NCBI RefSeq assembly: GCF_000829375.1
Contig: NZ_AP014624.1
Location: 2,852,001-2,916,000, forward strand
Direction: 5' to 3'
Origin: Chryseobacterium sp. StRB126
GTDB taxonomy: Bacteria; Bacteroidota; Bacteroidia; Flavobacteriales; Weeksellaceae
Length of the DNA stretch: 64,000 nucleotides
A program made the translations under genes and the position numbers. Below, piece after piece: positions 28,954 to 38,363 of this stretch (the first letter of the stretch is position 1; every line of letters starts with the position of its first letter). The notes under the pieces are model-generated. The model was not told the DNA's origin. It did not search any database and saw only the letters and a program-made list of their open reading frames with translations.

Positions 28954-30342
28954 ATGAACAACGATAAAAAGACACTTTTTGATAAAGTTTGGGACGCTCA
29001 TGTTGTAGATACTGTTCCGGATGGGCCACAGGTAATCTATATTGATAAACATCTGATTCATGAAGTAACCAGCCCACAGGCTTTTGCCGAATTAGAATCC
29101 AGAAATCTGGAAATATTCAGACCGGAACAAATTGTAGCTACGGCCGATCATAATGTTCCAACCCTTCATCAGGAAAAACCCATCCGTGATGAATTATCAA
29201 GAAATCAGGTTCAGCAATTGACTGAAAATTGCCAGAAAAACAATATTGAATTATTCGGTTTAGGACATCAGTATCAGGGAATTGTTCACATCATTGCTCC
29301 TGAACTTGGGATTACACAACCGGGAATGAGTATTGTTTGTGGTGACAGCCATACATCCACCCATGGGGCTTTTGGGTCTATTGCCTTTGGTATCGGAACC
29401 AGCCAGGTAGCTCAGGTTTTTGCCAGTCAGTGTCTGCTGCTTAACAAACCTAAATCAATGAGAATTACCGTGAGTGGTAAGCTTAACGAAAATGTTCAGT
29501 CTAAAGATGTTATCCTTTATATCATTTCAAAAATAGGAACCGATGGCGGAACAGGGTATTTCTGTGAATATGCCGGAAATGTATTTGAAGAAATGTCCAT
29601 GGAAGGAAGAATGACGGTTTGCAATATGAGTATTGAAATGGGTGCCAGAGGAGGAATGATTGCTCCGGATGAAACCACTTTTGAATACGTGAAGGGAAGA
29701 AAGTTTGCCCCAACAGGAGAAGAATGGGAGGAGAAAGTAGCCTATTGGAATACCCTTAAAACTGATGACGAAGCTGTTTTTGATAAAGAACTGTTCTTTG
29801 ATGCGGCCGATATTTATCCAATGATTACTTATGGAACCAATCCGGGAATGGGAATTTCAATTCATGAAACAATTCCAACGCCACAAAACGAATCTGAAGC
29901 GAAAGCTTTACAATATATGGGATTGGAAGCAGGGCAAACTCCATCAAGCATACCAATCAATTATGTATTTATAGGAAGCTGTACGAATGCAAGAATTGAA
30001 GATTTCCGATCTGCTGCTCAATATATTAAAGGGAAAAGTAAATCTGAAGCCGTAAAAGCTTTGATTGTTCCAGGCTCTCAGCAGGTGGTAAAACAAATTT
30101 ATGAAGAAGGACTGGATAAAATCTTTAATGATGCAGGATTTCAGATCCGACAGCCCGGATGCTCAGCTTGTTTAGCCATGAATGATGATAAAATTCCTGA
30201 GGGAGAATATTGTGTTTCCACTTCAAACAGGAATTTTGAAGGAAGACAGGGACAGGGAGCAAGAACCATCCTTGCAAGTCCGCTTACCGCTGCCAAAGCA
30301 GCTATAGAAGGCAGAATTTCAGCTTTTGAAAGTTTAAATTAA
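28954..30342 (+). CDS. leuC: 3-isopropylmalate dehydratase large subunit
   Basis: 462 aa, normal length. The three Cys ligands of the 4Fe-4S cluster are in FIGSCTNAR and [10 protein letters not shown], and the aconitase-family segment [14 protein letters not shown] is present. With LeuD it isomerises 2-isopropylmalate to 3-isopropylmalate. It lies 31 bp after leuA and 9 bp before leuD, in one operon. Confidence 0.97.
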   Translation: MNNDKKTLFDKVWDAHVVDTVPDGPQVIYIDKHLIHEVTSPQAFAELESRNLEIFRPEQIVATADHNVPTLHQEKPIRDELSRNQVQQLTENCQKNNIELFGLGHQYQGIVHIIAPELGITQPGMSIVCGDSHTSTHGAFGSIAFGIGTSQVAQVFASQCLLLNKPKSMRITVSGKLNENVQSKDVILYIISKIGTDGGTGYFCEYAGNVFEEMSMEGRMTVCNMSIEMGARGGMIAPDETTFEYVKGRKFAPTGEEWEEKVAYWNTLKTDDEAVFDKELFFDAADIYPMITYGTNPGMGISIHETIPTPQNESEAKALQYMGLEAGQTPSSIPINYVFIGSCTNARIEDFRSAAQYIKGKSKSEAVKALIVPGSQQVVKQIYEEGLDKIFNDAGFQIRQPGCSACLAMNDDKIPEGEYCVSTSNRNFEGRQGQGARTILASPLTAAKAAIEGRISAFESLN

Positions 30343-30351
30343 AAACAAAAC

Positions 30352-30960
30352 ATGCAAAAATTAGTTATCATAAAATCCACTGCAGTTCCATTGCCGGCAG
30401 AAAATATAGATACAGATCAGATTATTCCGGCAAGATTTTTAAAAAGTATTGATAGAAAAGGATTTGGAGAAAATCTGTTCAGAGATTGGAGGTTTAACAT
30501 TCATACGAATGAGCCTAATCCTGATTTTGTTCTGAACAATCCTAAATTCAATGGTGAAATTCTAGTGGCAGGAAATAACTTCGGATGTGGAAGCAGCCGT
30601 GAACATGCTGCCTGGGCATTAACAGATTTCGGATTTAAGGTTATTGTTTCAAGCTATTTTGCCGATATTTTTAAAGGAAATGCTTTAAATAATGGTCTCC
30701 TTCCTGTAAAGGTTTCTGAGGAATTTTTAAAAGAAATTTTAGAAGGAATCAATGAAAACCCGAATAATGAAATTGCGATTGATGTGGAATTACAATCCAT
30801 CAGCTTTAAAGATACCACCGAAACTTTTGAGCTTGATTCTTATAAAAAAATATGCCTTATGAACGGCTATGACGATATTGATTTTTTAATCAGCAAAAAA
30901 CAGGCGATTACAGAATTTGAACTAAAGACACAAAAAACAAATGAACAACAATTATTTTAA
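30352..30960 (+). CDS. leuD: 3-isopropylmalate dehydratase small subunit
   Basis: 202 aa. It has the swivelling-domain signature [17 protein letters not shown] and the opening [19 protein letters not shown]. It completes the LeuCD isomerase. Its last 20 bases overlap the start of leuB in another frame, which suggests translational coupling. Confidence 0.97.
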   Translation: MQKLVIIKSTAVPLPAENIDTDQIIPARFLKSIDRKGFGENLFRDWRFNIHTNEPNPDFVLNNPKFNGEILVAGNNFGCGSSREHAAWALTDFGFKVIVSSYFADIFKGNALNNGLLPVKVSEEFLKEILEGINENPNNEIAIDVELQSISFKDTTETFELDSYKKICLMNGYDDIDFLISKKQAITEFELKTQKTNEQQLF

Positions 30961-32065
30961 AATCGCAGTTCTTCCAGGAGATGGAATCGGACCGGAAATT
31001 ATCAGTGAAAGCATTAAGATTTTGGATGTGATTGCTGAAGTTTTTCAATACAAATTTCAATTCGATTATGGACTGATTGGTGCGGAAGCTATTTTTAAAA
31101 CTGGAGACCCATTGCCGGAAGAAACATTAAAGATTTGTAAAGAATCAGATGCTGTGCTTTTTGGAGCGATAGGAGATCCGGCATTTGACAATAATCCTGA
31201 AGCTAAAGTGAGGCCTGAGCAAGGTTTGTTGAAGCTTCGTAAGGAACTAGGATTATTCGCCAATATCCGTCCTTTAAAAACATATGCTTCTCTGATTGAA
31301 AAAAGCCCACTTAAAAGAGAAATTATTGAAGGTGCGGATATCCAGATTTTCAGAGAACTGGTAAGTGGAATATATTTTGGTGAAAAATTTACAGACCCTG
31401 AAGGAGCTTATGCTTACGATGTATGCCAATACAGCAGGGAAGATATTCTTCCCATTGCCCACATGGCATTCCAGGAAGCGCAGAAAAGAAATAAAAAACT
31501 GACATTAATTGATAAAGCCAATGTATTGGATACTTCCAGATTATGGAGAAAAATCTGTCAGGAAATCGCTTCGGAATATCCGGATGTACAGTTGGATTAT
31601 ATGTTTGTAGATAATGCTGCTATGCAATTAATCCTTAATCCGAAACAGTTTGATGTTATTTTAACGGAGAACATGTTCGGAGATATTATTTCCGATGAAG
31701 CAAGTGTGATTGGAGGGTCTATCGGGTTGCTTCCGTCAGCGTCAGTAGGAGAGAAGAATGCATTGTTTGAACCTATCCACGGTTCATATCCACAGGCAAA
31801 AGGAAAAGGAATTGCGAATCCTATAGCTTCCATTTTAAGTGTGGCCATGATGCTGGATCATCTCGGATTACAACCTGCAGCCAACAAGCTTAGACAGTCT
31901 GTAGAACACGCTATTGAAAACAAATATGTTACGATTGATCTTAATACAAAGCAATATTATTCTACCAGTGAAGTGGGAGGCTTTATTGCAGATCATATTA
32001 AGTATTCTGAAAAGTCCTATTATAATTTTGAGAATATAAAGATCGGAAAATCAACCATCGTATAA
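30941..32065 (+). CDS. leuB: 3-isopropylmalate dehydrogenase
   Basis: 374 aa. NAD-dependent beta-decarboxylating dehydrogenase. [10 protein letters not shown] opens the protein; the substrate/metal region reads DNAAMQLI and [26 protein letters not shown]; the cofactor motif is [18 protein letters not shown]. The end of the operon fixes it as LeuB rather than isocitrate or tartrate dehydrogenase. It oxidises 3-isopropylmalate to the leucine 2-oxo acid precursor. ilv genes are not in this window. Confidence 0.97.
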   Translation: MNNNYFKIAVLPGDGIGPEIISESIKILDVIAEVFQYKFQFDYGLIGAEAIFKTGDPLPEETLKICKESDAVLFGAIGDPAFDNNPEAKVRPEQGLLKLRKELGLFANIRPLKTYASLIEKSPLKREIIEGADIQIFRELVSGIYFGEKFTDPEGAYAYDVCQYSREDILPIAHMAFQEAQKRNKKLTLIDKANVLDTSRLWRKICQEIASEYPDVQLDYMFVDNAAMQLILNPKQFDVILTENMFGDIISDEASVIGGSIGLLPSASVGEKNALFEPIHGSYPQAKGKGIANPIASILSVAMMLDHLGLQPAANKLRQSVEHAIENKYVTIDLNTKQYYSTSEVGGFIADHIKYSEKSYYNFENIKIGKSTIV

Positions 32066-32100
32066 TTAGATTAAAGTTCACTTAAGATAGATAGTTAGAA

Positions 32101-32141
32101 GAAAGGTTCTGCCTCGTATAAGACAGAACCTTTCGATTTTT
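32101..32141 (+). terminator. Terminator of leuACDB
   Basis: Perfect 11-base stem GAAAGGTTCTG (32101-32111) / CAGAACCTTTC (32124-32134), followed by GATTTTTATTTT. Confidence 0.88.
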
Positions 32142-32194
32142 ATTTTCTGAAGTGTTTTAATCCTTTTTAGAAAAATGGATCTCAACAACTCATT

Positions 32195-32380
32195 CTACTC
32201 TTTTGTATTATCCGTTTTTCCTGATTTGTTTTTGGAAGCTTTCTGAATGTCTTCTTTATTAATCTCAGGGGGATTAACCTTTTCCGATGACGCAGGAATA
32301 TTTTTGAAATCCTGATTTTGTCTTTTGGTTTCTGCTGAGTTAGCAGATTCCTTTTTTTTGTTATTTCCTTTTGAGTCCAT
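32195..32380 (-). CDS. Small hydrophilic protein of unknown function
   Basis: 61 aa, no hydrophobic segment, very rich in Lys, Asn, Ser and Glu, so probably disordered. It starts 14 bp after the DUF4230 gene and runs in the same direction, which suggests it is the last gene of that cluster. Such short Lys/Asn-rich proteins are common in this genus but have no assigned role. Confidence 0.5.
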   Translation of the reverse strand: MDSKGNNKKKESANSAETKRQNQDFKNIPASSEKVNPPEINKEDIQKASKNKSGKTDNTKE

Positions 32381-32394
32381 TGCTTGAATTATTT

Positions 32395-33000
32395 TTAGAG
32401 TCCAAGAATACCGATCTTTCCGGTCTTATCTTCTATAGTATAATTCAAAGCTTTTGCCAAAACAAAAATATTATCAAGATTTTCCATTAATTGTTTACGT
32501 CCTTCGGTTCTTAACTGGTTTTGATCTATAGATTTTATCGCCGTTTCTTTAGCTTTTACAGTTACATTTTTAATGTCCTTTTCAGAAATTCTATTAAAAA
32601 AAGAATCATCCAAAGACTGAATTTCAACGCTAGGCGTAATTTTAATATCTGCATCAGGAAGTTCGGTGATCACCAGCTTTTTGTTGATGGAATCTACTTC
32701 AATCTTCATTTTATTCAGATCATAAGAAACCTGAGCATTGGTCTTTGTAAAGGTAATGATGCTGTTACTTGAAACTTCTTTACCCATGAATTCATAACCC
32801 ATTTTGGTTTTCTGCATGGTAGAGTTATTCTGTTCTATTACAACCATCTTATTCATTTTAGAAATCTGGTTGGTCAGGATATAATAATCTGACTTTTCCG
32901 TTTTCTTACTAAGATTCAAACAGGATTTAAGCCCAAAAAACAGAAGTACCATAACACCGGCACCGGCTACAAACGATAAAATTGTTTTATAATTTCTCAA
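32395..33000 (-). CDS. DUF4230 membrane-anchored protein
   Basis: 201 aa. A single N-terminal TM helix (FVAGAGVMVLLFFGL, residues ~10-25) is followed by a periplasmic or cytoplasmic beta-rich domain and a C-terminal helix. The pattern of repeated Val/Ile strands (ITFTKTNAQVSYDLNKMKIE) and the tail with LMENLDNIFVLAKAL match DUF4230, a family of unknown function. It starts 2 bp after the thioredoxin-like gene, so it is part of a tight three-gene unit. Confidence 0.75.
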   Translation of the reverse strand: MRNYKTILSFVAGAGVMVLLFFGLKSCLNLSKKTEKSDYYILTNQISKMNKMVVIEQNNSTMQKTKMGYEFMGKEVSSNSIITFTKTNAQVSYDLNKMKIEVDSINKKLVITELPDADIKITPSVEIQSLDDSFFNRISEKDIKNVTVKAKETAIKSIDQNQLRTEGRKQLMENLDNIFVLAKALNYTIEDKTGKIGILGL

Positions 33001-33002
33001 AT

Positions 33003-33566
33003 CTATTTAAAAATTTCTTTAATTACAGATGAGTCATTCTTCTTCAGAATTTCAACTAAATCTCTTTCAATATATCCACTGGTAGGCATTTCTATAATTC
33101 TTCCTACTTCTTTTCCATATCTTTTCACGATGATGGTAGGAACTTTCTGAATGTTGTAAAGAGATTCGTCTCCTGTAGGAGATTCTTTTTTACGGTTAAC
33201 CGCAATAATGGTCATTTTTCCTTCCGGATAACCTGTTTCTTCCAATATTTTTGTTAATCTTGGGAAATCTCTGTGACTGTCTTCACACCAGGTTCCCATA
33301 AAAACGATAATATCATAAGAGGCCAGTCTTTCTTTTTTCAGTTCACTAATCGCCTTTTGATCCAAAGCATATTCATCATGTTCTTTTACATACCAATCGG
33401 CATAAGGAGCTTTTAAAAACTGTTCTTTCAACTGATGTCCCAGAAGCATCTTACCATCTTTTTCAGTGGTGACTTCACGGTTAACCACTACTTTCTGAGC
33501 ACTAAGCTGCTGAGTAGCTAACAATAAACTTGAAGCGGTAACAATATTTGTAATAAATTTTTTCAT
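33003..33566 (-). CDS. Exported thioredoxin-like protein with a single active-site Cys
   Basis: 187 aa with a signal peptide ending LSAQ (residue 24). The fold is shown by DIIVFMGTWCEDSHRDFPRL and the cis-Pro loop VPTIIV. The active site reads Trp-Cys-Glu-Asp-Ser-His: the first Cys (~93) is present, but the second of the usual CxxC is replaced by Ser. It therefore cannot run the normal dithiol cycle and may act as a monothiol reductase, disulfide isomerase or thiol sensor in the periplasm. It lies 3 bp after the pyrophosphohydrolase gene. Confidence 0.82.
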   Translation of the reverse strand: MKKFITNIVTASSLLLATQQLSAQKVVVNREVTTEKDGKMLLGHQLKEQFLKAPYADWYVKEHDEYALDQKAISELKKERLASYDIIVFMGTWCEDSHRDFPRLTKILEETGYPEGKMTIIAVNRKKESPTGDESLYNIQKVPTIIVKRYGKEVGRIIEMPTSGYIERDLVEILKKNDSSVIKEIFK

Positions 33567-33569
33567 ATT

Positions 33570-34037
33570 CTATTTCTCAATAATTGACTTTAGATCAGCA
33601 GGAGAGTAGTATTTGTTTTTTAATACTTTATGATCTGCTTTTCTGTAGACATTGAACTTTTCACCAGATTTCTCATAAAAAGATTCTACGTCTTTTTCTT
33701 TATAGAATTCAACAGTCTCATTAGCCTGTTCTTCGTTATCACAAGCTTTCGACATGTTGGAACGCTGAACTTCGTTGAATAGCTCTACAAATTTGTTGCC
33801 AAGTCCGAATTCCAATACAGCACCACTTAAAACATACTGTAAATCACAAAGAGCATCTGCAATTTCTACAATATTATTATCTGCAATTGCTTGCTTCAGT
33901 TCATTAAGTTCTTCCTGTAGAAGTTCTACTCTAAGATTGCATCTTTCCGGAGAAGGAATTTGTGGGGTGTCTAGAATAGGGGCTTTGAAAGTAGTATGGA
34001 ATTCTGCTACTTGGTTCAAACTATCAATTTTATCCAT
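33570..34037 (-). CDS. MazG/PRA-PH-like nucleoside triphosphate pyrophosphohydrolase
   Basis: 155 aa. The all-alpha NTP pyrophosphatase core is visible: LLQEELNELKQAI (ExxE metal site), then EIADALCDLQYVLSGAVLEFG (ExxD site). Members hydrolyse NTPs or dNTPs to NMP and PPi; whether this one is a dUTPase-like housecleaner or a PRA-PH relative cannot be told. It is the first gene of a run with the thioredoxin-like and DUF4230 genes, with 2-3 bp gaps. Confidence 0.82.
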   Translation of the reverse strand: MDKIDSLNQVAEFHTTFKAPILDTPQIPSPERCNLRVELLQEELNELKQAIADNNIVEIADALCDLQYVLSGAVLEFGLGNKFVELFNEVQRSNMSKACDNEEQANETVEFYKEKDVESFYEKSGEKFNVYRKADHKVLKNKYYSPADLKSIIEK

Positions 34038-34136
34038 GAAATTTTTTATTTATGACAAAGATAGAAAACGATTTGTTAATGGTGAAATGTAGGATGAAAA
34101 ATAAGAATCATTAGATGAATGATTATTGTTTTTTTT

Positions 34137-34237
34137 ACCACAGATGACACAGGTTTTCACAGATGTTTACCTTACCAACAGTCTGTAAAATATTCTTATT
34201 CATAATCCTCTGTGTTAATCCGTGAAATTTGTGGTTT
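34137..34237. repeat. Dispersed inverted repeat, CACAGAT family
   Basis: The left arm 34137-34165 (ACCACAGATGACACAGG...) is an imperfect inverse of the right arm 34207-34237 (...CGTGAAATTTGTGGTTT). The arms share the CCACAGAT/CACAGATG words seen in the 17.9-19.1 kb array and near 26.03 kb. It lies in a 335-bp gap with no gene. Confidence 0.65.
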
Positions 34238-34316
34238 AAAATTTATATTATCAACTCTTATTTACTTGTTTTGCATATTATCTATATAATTTTCGAACGG
34301 TTAGTTTAAGAGTCAA

Positions 34317-34346
34317 AAAAACCACGGCTCTATAGCTGTGGTTTTG
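34317..34346 (-). terminator. Terminator below the zinc-ribbon gene
   Basis: AACCACGGCT (34320-34329) pairs with AGCTGTGGTT (34334-34343) with one G-U. On the minus strand the stem is followed by a run of Ts. Confidence 0.75.
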
Positions 34347-34372
34347 GTTTAAGATATGCTGATGATATTCAA

Positions 34373-34792
34373 TTATTCAACTTCCTGATATTCCCAGATT
34401 CCGGAGATATTTAATATTTCTAGGCTTGGCTGTTTTTCGCCATAGCTAAATAGGCAAATATAATTTGTATTGCAGGATATACAGCTTGTTCCGAAGTATA
34501 AGGTAGGCAGCTCATTAACGGTTAATTCTCCATAATGCTGCATTCTCTGTGAAGTTTCAGTAACCATCTGATTCTTTAATAATTCAGATTTTGATAGTAC
34601 TTTGTCTTCATGGTAGATTTGAAAAATCGGAAATCCAGATTGATAAGGAGATATTTCAACTGAGTTTTCATGGCCACATTCACAGCAGGTAAATTTGGCT
34701 ACTGCAGCCGGGATGGTTTCATCATTGATGAATCTGTCTTTTTGAAGTAAAGCTTTATTGCCAATCTTTATTTTTTTTGATATTGAATACAT
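34373..34792 (-). CDS. Small zinc-ribbon protein, possible partner of the TNT-domain lipoprotein
   Basis: 139 aa, no signal peptide, so cytoplasmic. Two Cys-x-x-Cys knuckles (36-39 in TCCECG and 104-107 in SCISCN) would bind one zinc in a rubredoxin-like ribbon. The rest is not recognised. It starts 11 bp after the stop of the TNT-domain gene and shares its terminator, so it is co-transcribed. The position is that of an immunity gene behind a toxin gene, as IFT sits behind TNT in mycobacteria. There is no sequence evidence for that role, and the lipoprotein would be outside the cytoplasm. Confidence 0.6.
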   Translation of the reverse strand: MYSISKKIKIGNKALLQKDRFINDETIPAAVAKFTCCECGHENSVEISPYQSGFPIFQIYHEDKVLSKSELLKNQMVTETSQRMQHYGELTVNELPTLYFGTSCISCNTNYICLFSYGEKQPSLEILNISGIWEYQEVE

Positions 34793-34803
34793 CTGGGTTT
34801 AAT

Positions 34804-35520
34804 TTAATTCTGAATAACGGTTCCTTCCAGGTTAGGGTATTTTCCACTCGGGCTCTTTTTAATCGTAATTTTTATATACCCTTCTTCCGCTAATTTATTC
34901 CAAGTTTTTGGATATCCGGTATTAATATCAATAGGAATTTTCCACATGGTTTGTTTTCCGTTTCCAGTCTGATTAAACCAGGGAATAATATCTGCTGTTT
35001 GAGATTTAAAAGGCAATGCATTAAGGACATCTATCTGATAATAGAAATCATATTTATTTTCAGGCTGGTTTAATGCTCTTTCGGCAAATGTATACACATA
35101 CCCATTAATGATCGGGCTGGTAAAGTTTCCACCTAACGTTGGATTTCCGGTTCCATTATAACTTCCTACAGCACCACTGTATCTGTCATATTTTTGTCCG
35201 GCCTGTATAGCAACATCATCCACAATATTATATCCGCCGTTTGCCGGGGGCCATCCACTGTTCAGGTTATTAGCCTGGAATAGTTTTTCCAATTCCTTCC
35301 AGCTTCCCTGCTTGTATAAATCAAATGCCTGAGCTCTGATTGTTGGGTTTACTTTGTTGTCTGGATCATACGTTGCTGCAAAATCATTAGCATCTTTGTA
35401 AAATACAATTTTAACCGGGCTAGGTTTGATAACGATTTCTTCTTCTCTGTCATCAGAGCTACAGGCCATAGAAAAAGAGGCAATAGCCAAAATAAAGAAG
35501 TACTTAAATAAATGTTTCAT
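34804..35520 (-). CDS. Lipoprotein with TNT-like NAD+ glycohydrolase domain
   Basis: 238 aa. A lipoprotein signal (SFSMAC, Cys20) is followed by an acidic linker and a domain from ~88 to 220. The order of motifs fits the tuberculosis necrotizing toxin (TNT/DUF4237) fold: GWPPANGGY, then KYDRYSG with Arg113, a Glu-Arg in FAERAL (147-148), and IIPWFNQTGNGKQ with Gln184. In TNT proteins an Arg and a Gln in these places support NAD+ hydrolysis. The lipid anchor is unusual, as most TNT domains end large secreted toxins. It may be a surface-delivered toxin or a periplasmic NAD-processing enzyme. Confidence 0.7.
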   Translation of the reverse strand: MKHLFKYFFILAIASFSMACSSDDREEEIVIKPSPVKIVFYKDANDFAATYDPDNKVNPTIRAQAFDLYKQGSWKELEKLFQANNLNSGWPPANGGYNIVDDVAIQAGQKYDRYSGAVGSYNGTGNPTLGGNFTSPIINGYVYTFAERALNQPENKYDFYYQIDVLNALPFKSQTADIIPWFNQTGNGKQTMWKIPIDINTGYPKTWNKLAEEGYIKITIKKSPSGKYPNLEGTVIQN

Positions 35521-35573
35521 ATAAAAAAATTAAAATTATTTGAAATTTAAATAGGTATTATCAGGGATGCAGA

Positions 35574-35744
35574 TCAATGCCAATGCGTATGGATAGAATG
35601 ATTATCTTTTATAGCTATACCGTTTTTTTCTTTAATATAAAAACGTTTGATTTCTACTCCGTTGTTTCTCACATGGAAATAAAGAAGTAAAATAACGGGA
35701 TAAATCAGTATTAGAAAGCTGTTGAAAGCTTCCCCTAAATACAA
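35574..35744 (-). CDS. Possible 56-aa membrane protein
   Basis: A minus-strand frame from TTG 35744 gives one clear TM helix (SFLILIYPVILLLYFHV), then a basic-polar tail ending HSIHTHWH. There is no ATG; the frame is open upstream to a stop about 45 bp further. The helix plus charged tail is a natural small-protein layout, and the codons look coding. The surrounding 434-bp gap is otherwise AT-rich with no feature. Confidence 0.35.
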   Translation of the reverse strand: MYLGEAFNSFLILIYPVILLLYFHVRNNGVEIKRFYIKEKNGIAIKDNHSIHTHWH

Positions 35745-35954
35745 ACTGGTAACGGTACAATAAAAGAATAATATTGAGTGATAAAATTAGCCAAAAATCT
35801 CACATTATATAATATTATTTTCAACAAAATATAATTATTAAAATTAATTACATGAATATTAATATTTTAAATGATAAAATATCAAAATCAATAAAGATCC
35901 AAATAAAAAAGACCACTCATATGAGCAGCCTTTCTAATTTATATTTTAAAAGTC

Positions 35955-38186
35955 CTATTTTTTAATAAACATTTTTGAGAATTTTTCAATATGGATCACA
36001 TAATTTCCTTTTACCAGGTTGCTTACATTCACTGTTCCGTTTTGAAGAGTGTCTTCAATAACCAGTTTTCCGGACATGTCATAGATTTTAAATCTTTCTG
36101 ACCTGGTATTTGAAAGTGTTAAAATATCCTTCACCGGATTTGGATACAATTTAATTTCTATTGAACCTGCCAGTTGATTTTCTGCAGTAGATAACTCGCT
36201 GGTGGTTACAGAAATATCAGCATTATTAACATCAAAAAAGATATGATTGCTTCCTTTCACCATAATTCTCCCCGAACGGGTTGGAACATTAGGAATGATC
36301 ACAGCTTCTGAACCATCATTAGGCGTTCCAGCCAGTAGAGTAGTCCAGGTTTCTCCATTATCGGTTGACCAAAGGATATCTACATTAGCAGCATTGATAT
36401 TATTAGCCGTTGTTCCTGCTACATCCCAGGTTACGGTTTGAGAGCTTCCACCCACATAAGATAGAGTATTGTTCTGAGAAGTGATAAGGAAAGGCCCTGC
36501 AAGAGCATTCACTGTGATTTTAGCGTCATCAGAATTATTTCCGGCTCCTCCTAATCTGTTATCTCTAACGGTAAATCTGAAATTCAGATCCCTTGAAACA
36601 GAAGATAATGCTTCAACATTAATTTCTTGTCCCATTGTTTCTGTAGCTCCTTTTAAAATAGTTGCCATTTGTGGAAAATATCTTATGGGAGAAACTGTTG
36701 GCACCCATGATCTGAATGTTGGTCCCGCAGTTTTGGTAGCTGTAGCCGCAGAATTACTTCCTGTTTGGGAAGATGTTCCATGATCCATCTGTTCCCAGAT
36801 ATAGGTAAGTGAATCTCCATCCGAATCAGTTCCGGTACCTGTCAGTACAAATGGTGTACCTTGAGGGATTATATAATCTGCTCCGGCATTAGCTGTAGGA
36901 ACGGTGTTTCCTGTAGGCGTATTGACAGAACATGTTTTTGTTTTAATATTATTTGTGATTTGTTCAATGCTGCGGGCATGAAAAAACGGATCTGAATGTT
37001 TCTGCACATCATAAAGCGTAATTCCCGCATACCCCATAATTGTAGATCCGGAGCCAGGCTCTACAGGCTGTAATCCTACTTGTGTACTATTTGACCATGT
37101 ATGGTTTCCTCCAAACTGATGTCCCATTTCGTGGGCCACAAAATCAATATCAAAGGTATCCCCTGAAGGAATACCATTAGAAGGAGAAGTATATCCACTG
37201 CCTTTATAATTTTCAGGATAAGTAGTACCCTGATAAACATATGTTGACATATCATCACTGCATAAACAACCTATGCACCCAGCATTTCCGCCACCCCCTG
37301 TAGCACCGAATAAGTGGCCAATATCAAAATTGGCATTCCCGATTTTTGAATTCAGATCATTCATCAGTTCAAAATTCCATTTATTCATTTGCGAGGATGT
37401 AGAAAAGGGATCATTATTGGCATCTGTGTAAACAATAGCATCGTTATTGGGGATCAAAACCATTCTTGCTGCAAAGTCATTCTCAAAAATACCATTAACG
37501 CGTGTCAATGTATTATTCATAGCAGCCAGGGCATCAGCTTTTGTTCCTCCAAAATAGGCTGCATATTCTCCTGTACACGAAAGTGCCAGTCTGAATGTTC
37601 TTAAAACAGCATCATCAGCATTTTTGGCTGTAATAACGTTAGAGGCTCCTTTTTGGGCAGATTCCAGTACTTTACATTCAAAATTATTTAAGTCATTTTT
37701 TCTGTCAGAGCGTTTATAAACAGCATAAGTGGAAAGGTCTTTGGTGTATGGCTCAATAAAAACAGCAGATTTATCACCATAAATTTCCATGGAAGATAAA
37801 CCTAATGAAGAAATACTGAAATAAACCGTTGATGTTTTATCCTTTAATCCCTGGCCGATATAGGATTTAATATCCGGATATTTAGCAGCCAATTCAGGAT
37901 CAAAATTTGAGTTTTCCGTTACGGTGAAACGTTCCATTTTCCCCGATGAATTAGGAAGAGAAATAATAACCGACGATTTTTCTGTTGCTCTTTTAGGCGT
38001 TCTTGCCAGCACATTTTTCAGCCCATTAATGTCCAGATGAAAAATTCTTGGATCATTTATATTTTTCATATTCTCATGAACAGAGGATAAACTTTCTTTA
38101 GATTTTCTAGACCATAGACGATCTGTTTGTGCGGAAGAAACGCCAGATAATACCAGCATCCCCATCATTAATAATTGTTTTTTCAT
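35955..38186 (-). CDS. Reprolysin-like zinc metalloprotease with T9SS tail (copy A)
   Basis: 743 aa. The signal peptide ends VSSAQ. A propeptide-like region (to ~200) precedes the catalytic domain with the zinc motif HEMGHQFGGNH (metzincin HExxHxxGxxH) and a Met-turn candidate in TIMGYAG, typical of M12B-type enzymes. Two Ig/PKD-like regions follow (SDGDSLTYIWEQ and RDNRLGGAGNNSDDA). A C-terminal sorting domain starts at LYPNPVKD. Exported by the Por system; probably degrades extracellular protein. Paralog of the gene at 38364. Confidence 0.92.
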   Translation of the reverse strand: MKKQLLMMGMLVLSGVSSAQTDRLWSRKSKESLSSVHENMKNINDPRIFHLDINGLKNVLARTPKRATEKSSVIISLPNSSGKMERFTVTENSNFDPELAAKYPDIKSYIGQGLKDKTSTVYFSISSLGLSSMEIYGDKSAVFIEPYTKDLSTYAVYKRSDRKNDLNNFECKVLESAQKGASNVITAKNADDAVLRTFRLALSCTGEYAAYFGGTKADALAAMNNTLTRVNGIFENDFAARMVLIPNNDAIVYTDANNDPFSTSSQMNKWNFELMNDLNSKIGNANFDIGHLFGATGGGGNAGCIGCLCSDDMSTYVYQGTTYPENYKGSGYTSPSNGIPSGDTFDIDFVAHEMGHQFGGNHTWSNSTQVGLQPVEPGSGSTIMGYAGITLYDVQKHSDPFFHARSIEQITNNIKTKTCSVNTPTGNTVPTANAGADYIIPQGTPFVLTGTGTDSDGDSLTYIWEQMDHGTSSQTGSNSAATATKTAGPTFRSWVPTVSPIRYFPQMATILKGATETMGQEINVEALSSVSRDLNFRFTVRDNRLGGAGNNSDDAKITVNALAGPFLITSQNNTLSYVGGSSQTVTWDVAGTTANNINAANVDILWSTDNGETWTTLLAGTPNDGSEAVIIPNVPTRSGRIMVKGSNHIFFDVNNADISVTTSELSTAENQLAGSIEIKLYPNPVKDILTLSNTRSERFKIYDMSGKLVIEDTLQNGTVNVSNLVKGNYVIHIEKFSKMFIKK

Positions 38187-38311
38187 GTTGCCGTGAATTT
38201 TTTATATCATTCAAAACTAATAAAAATTTTATTAAAATATTATTTTTCTTTAGAATAATTTAAAATAATAATTAAAGAAAACATTCAACTCATTGAATAT
38301 AAACCATAAAA

Positions 38312-38337
38312 AAACTGCTCTAAAAATAGAGCAGTTT
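38312..38337 (-). terminator. Terminator of protease copy B
   Basis: Perfect 11-base stem AAACTGCTCTA (38312-38322) / TAGAGCAGTTT (38327-38337). On the minus strand it runs into seven Ts. Confidence 0.88.
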
Positions 38338-38363
38338 CACATCGGTTACAATTTTTATGGTGA

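Noticed and set aside
36247..36783. Plus-strand open frames inside the reprolysin-like genes (also 39244-39909 and 40969-41217)
   Set aside because: They are antisense to strong coding frames with conserved domains and have no recognisable protein features.
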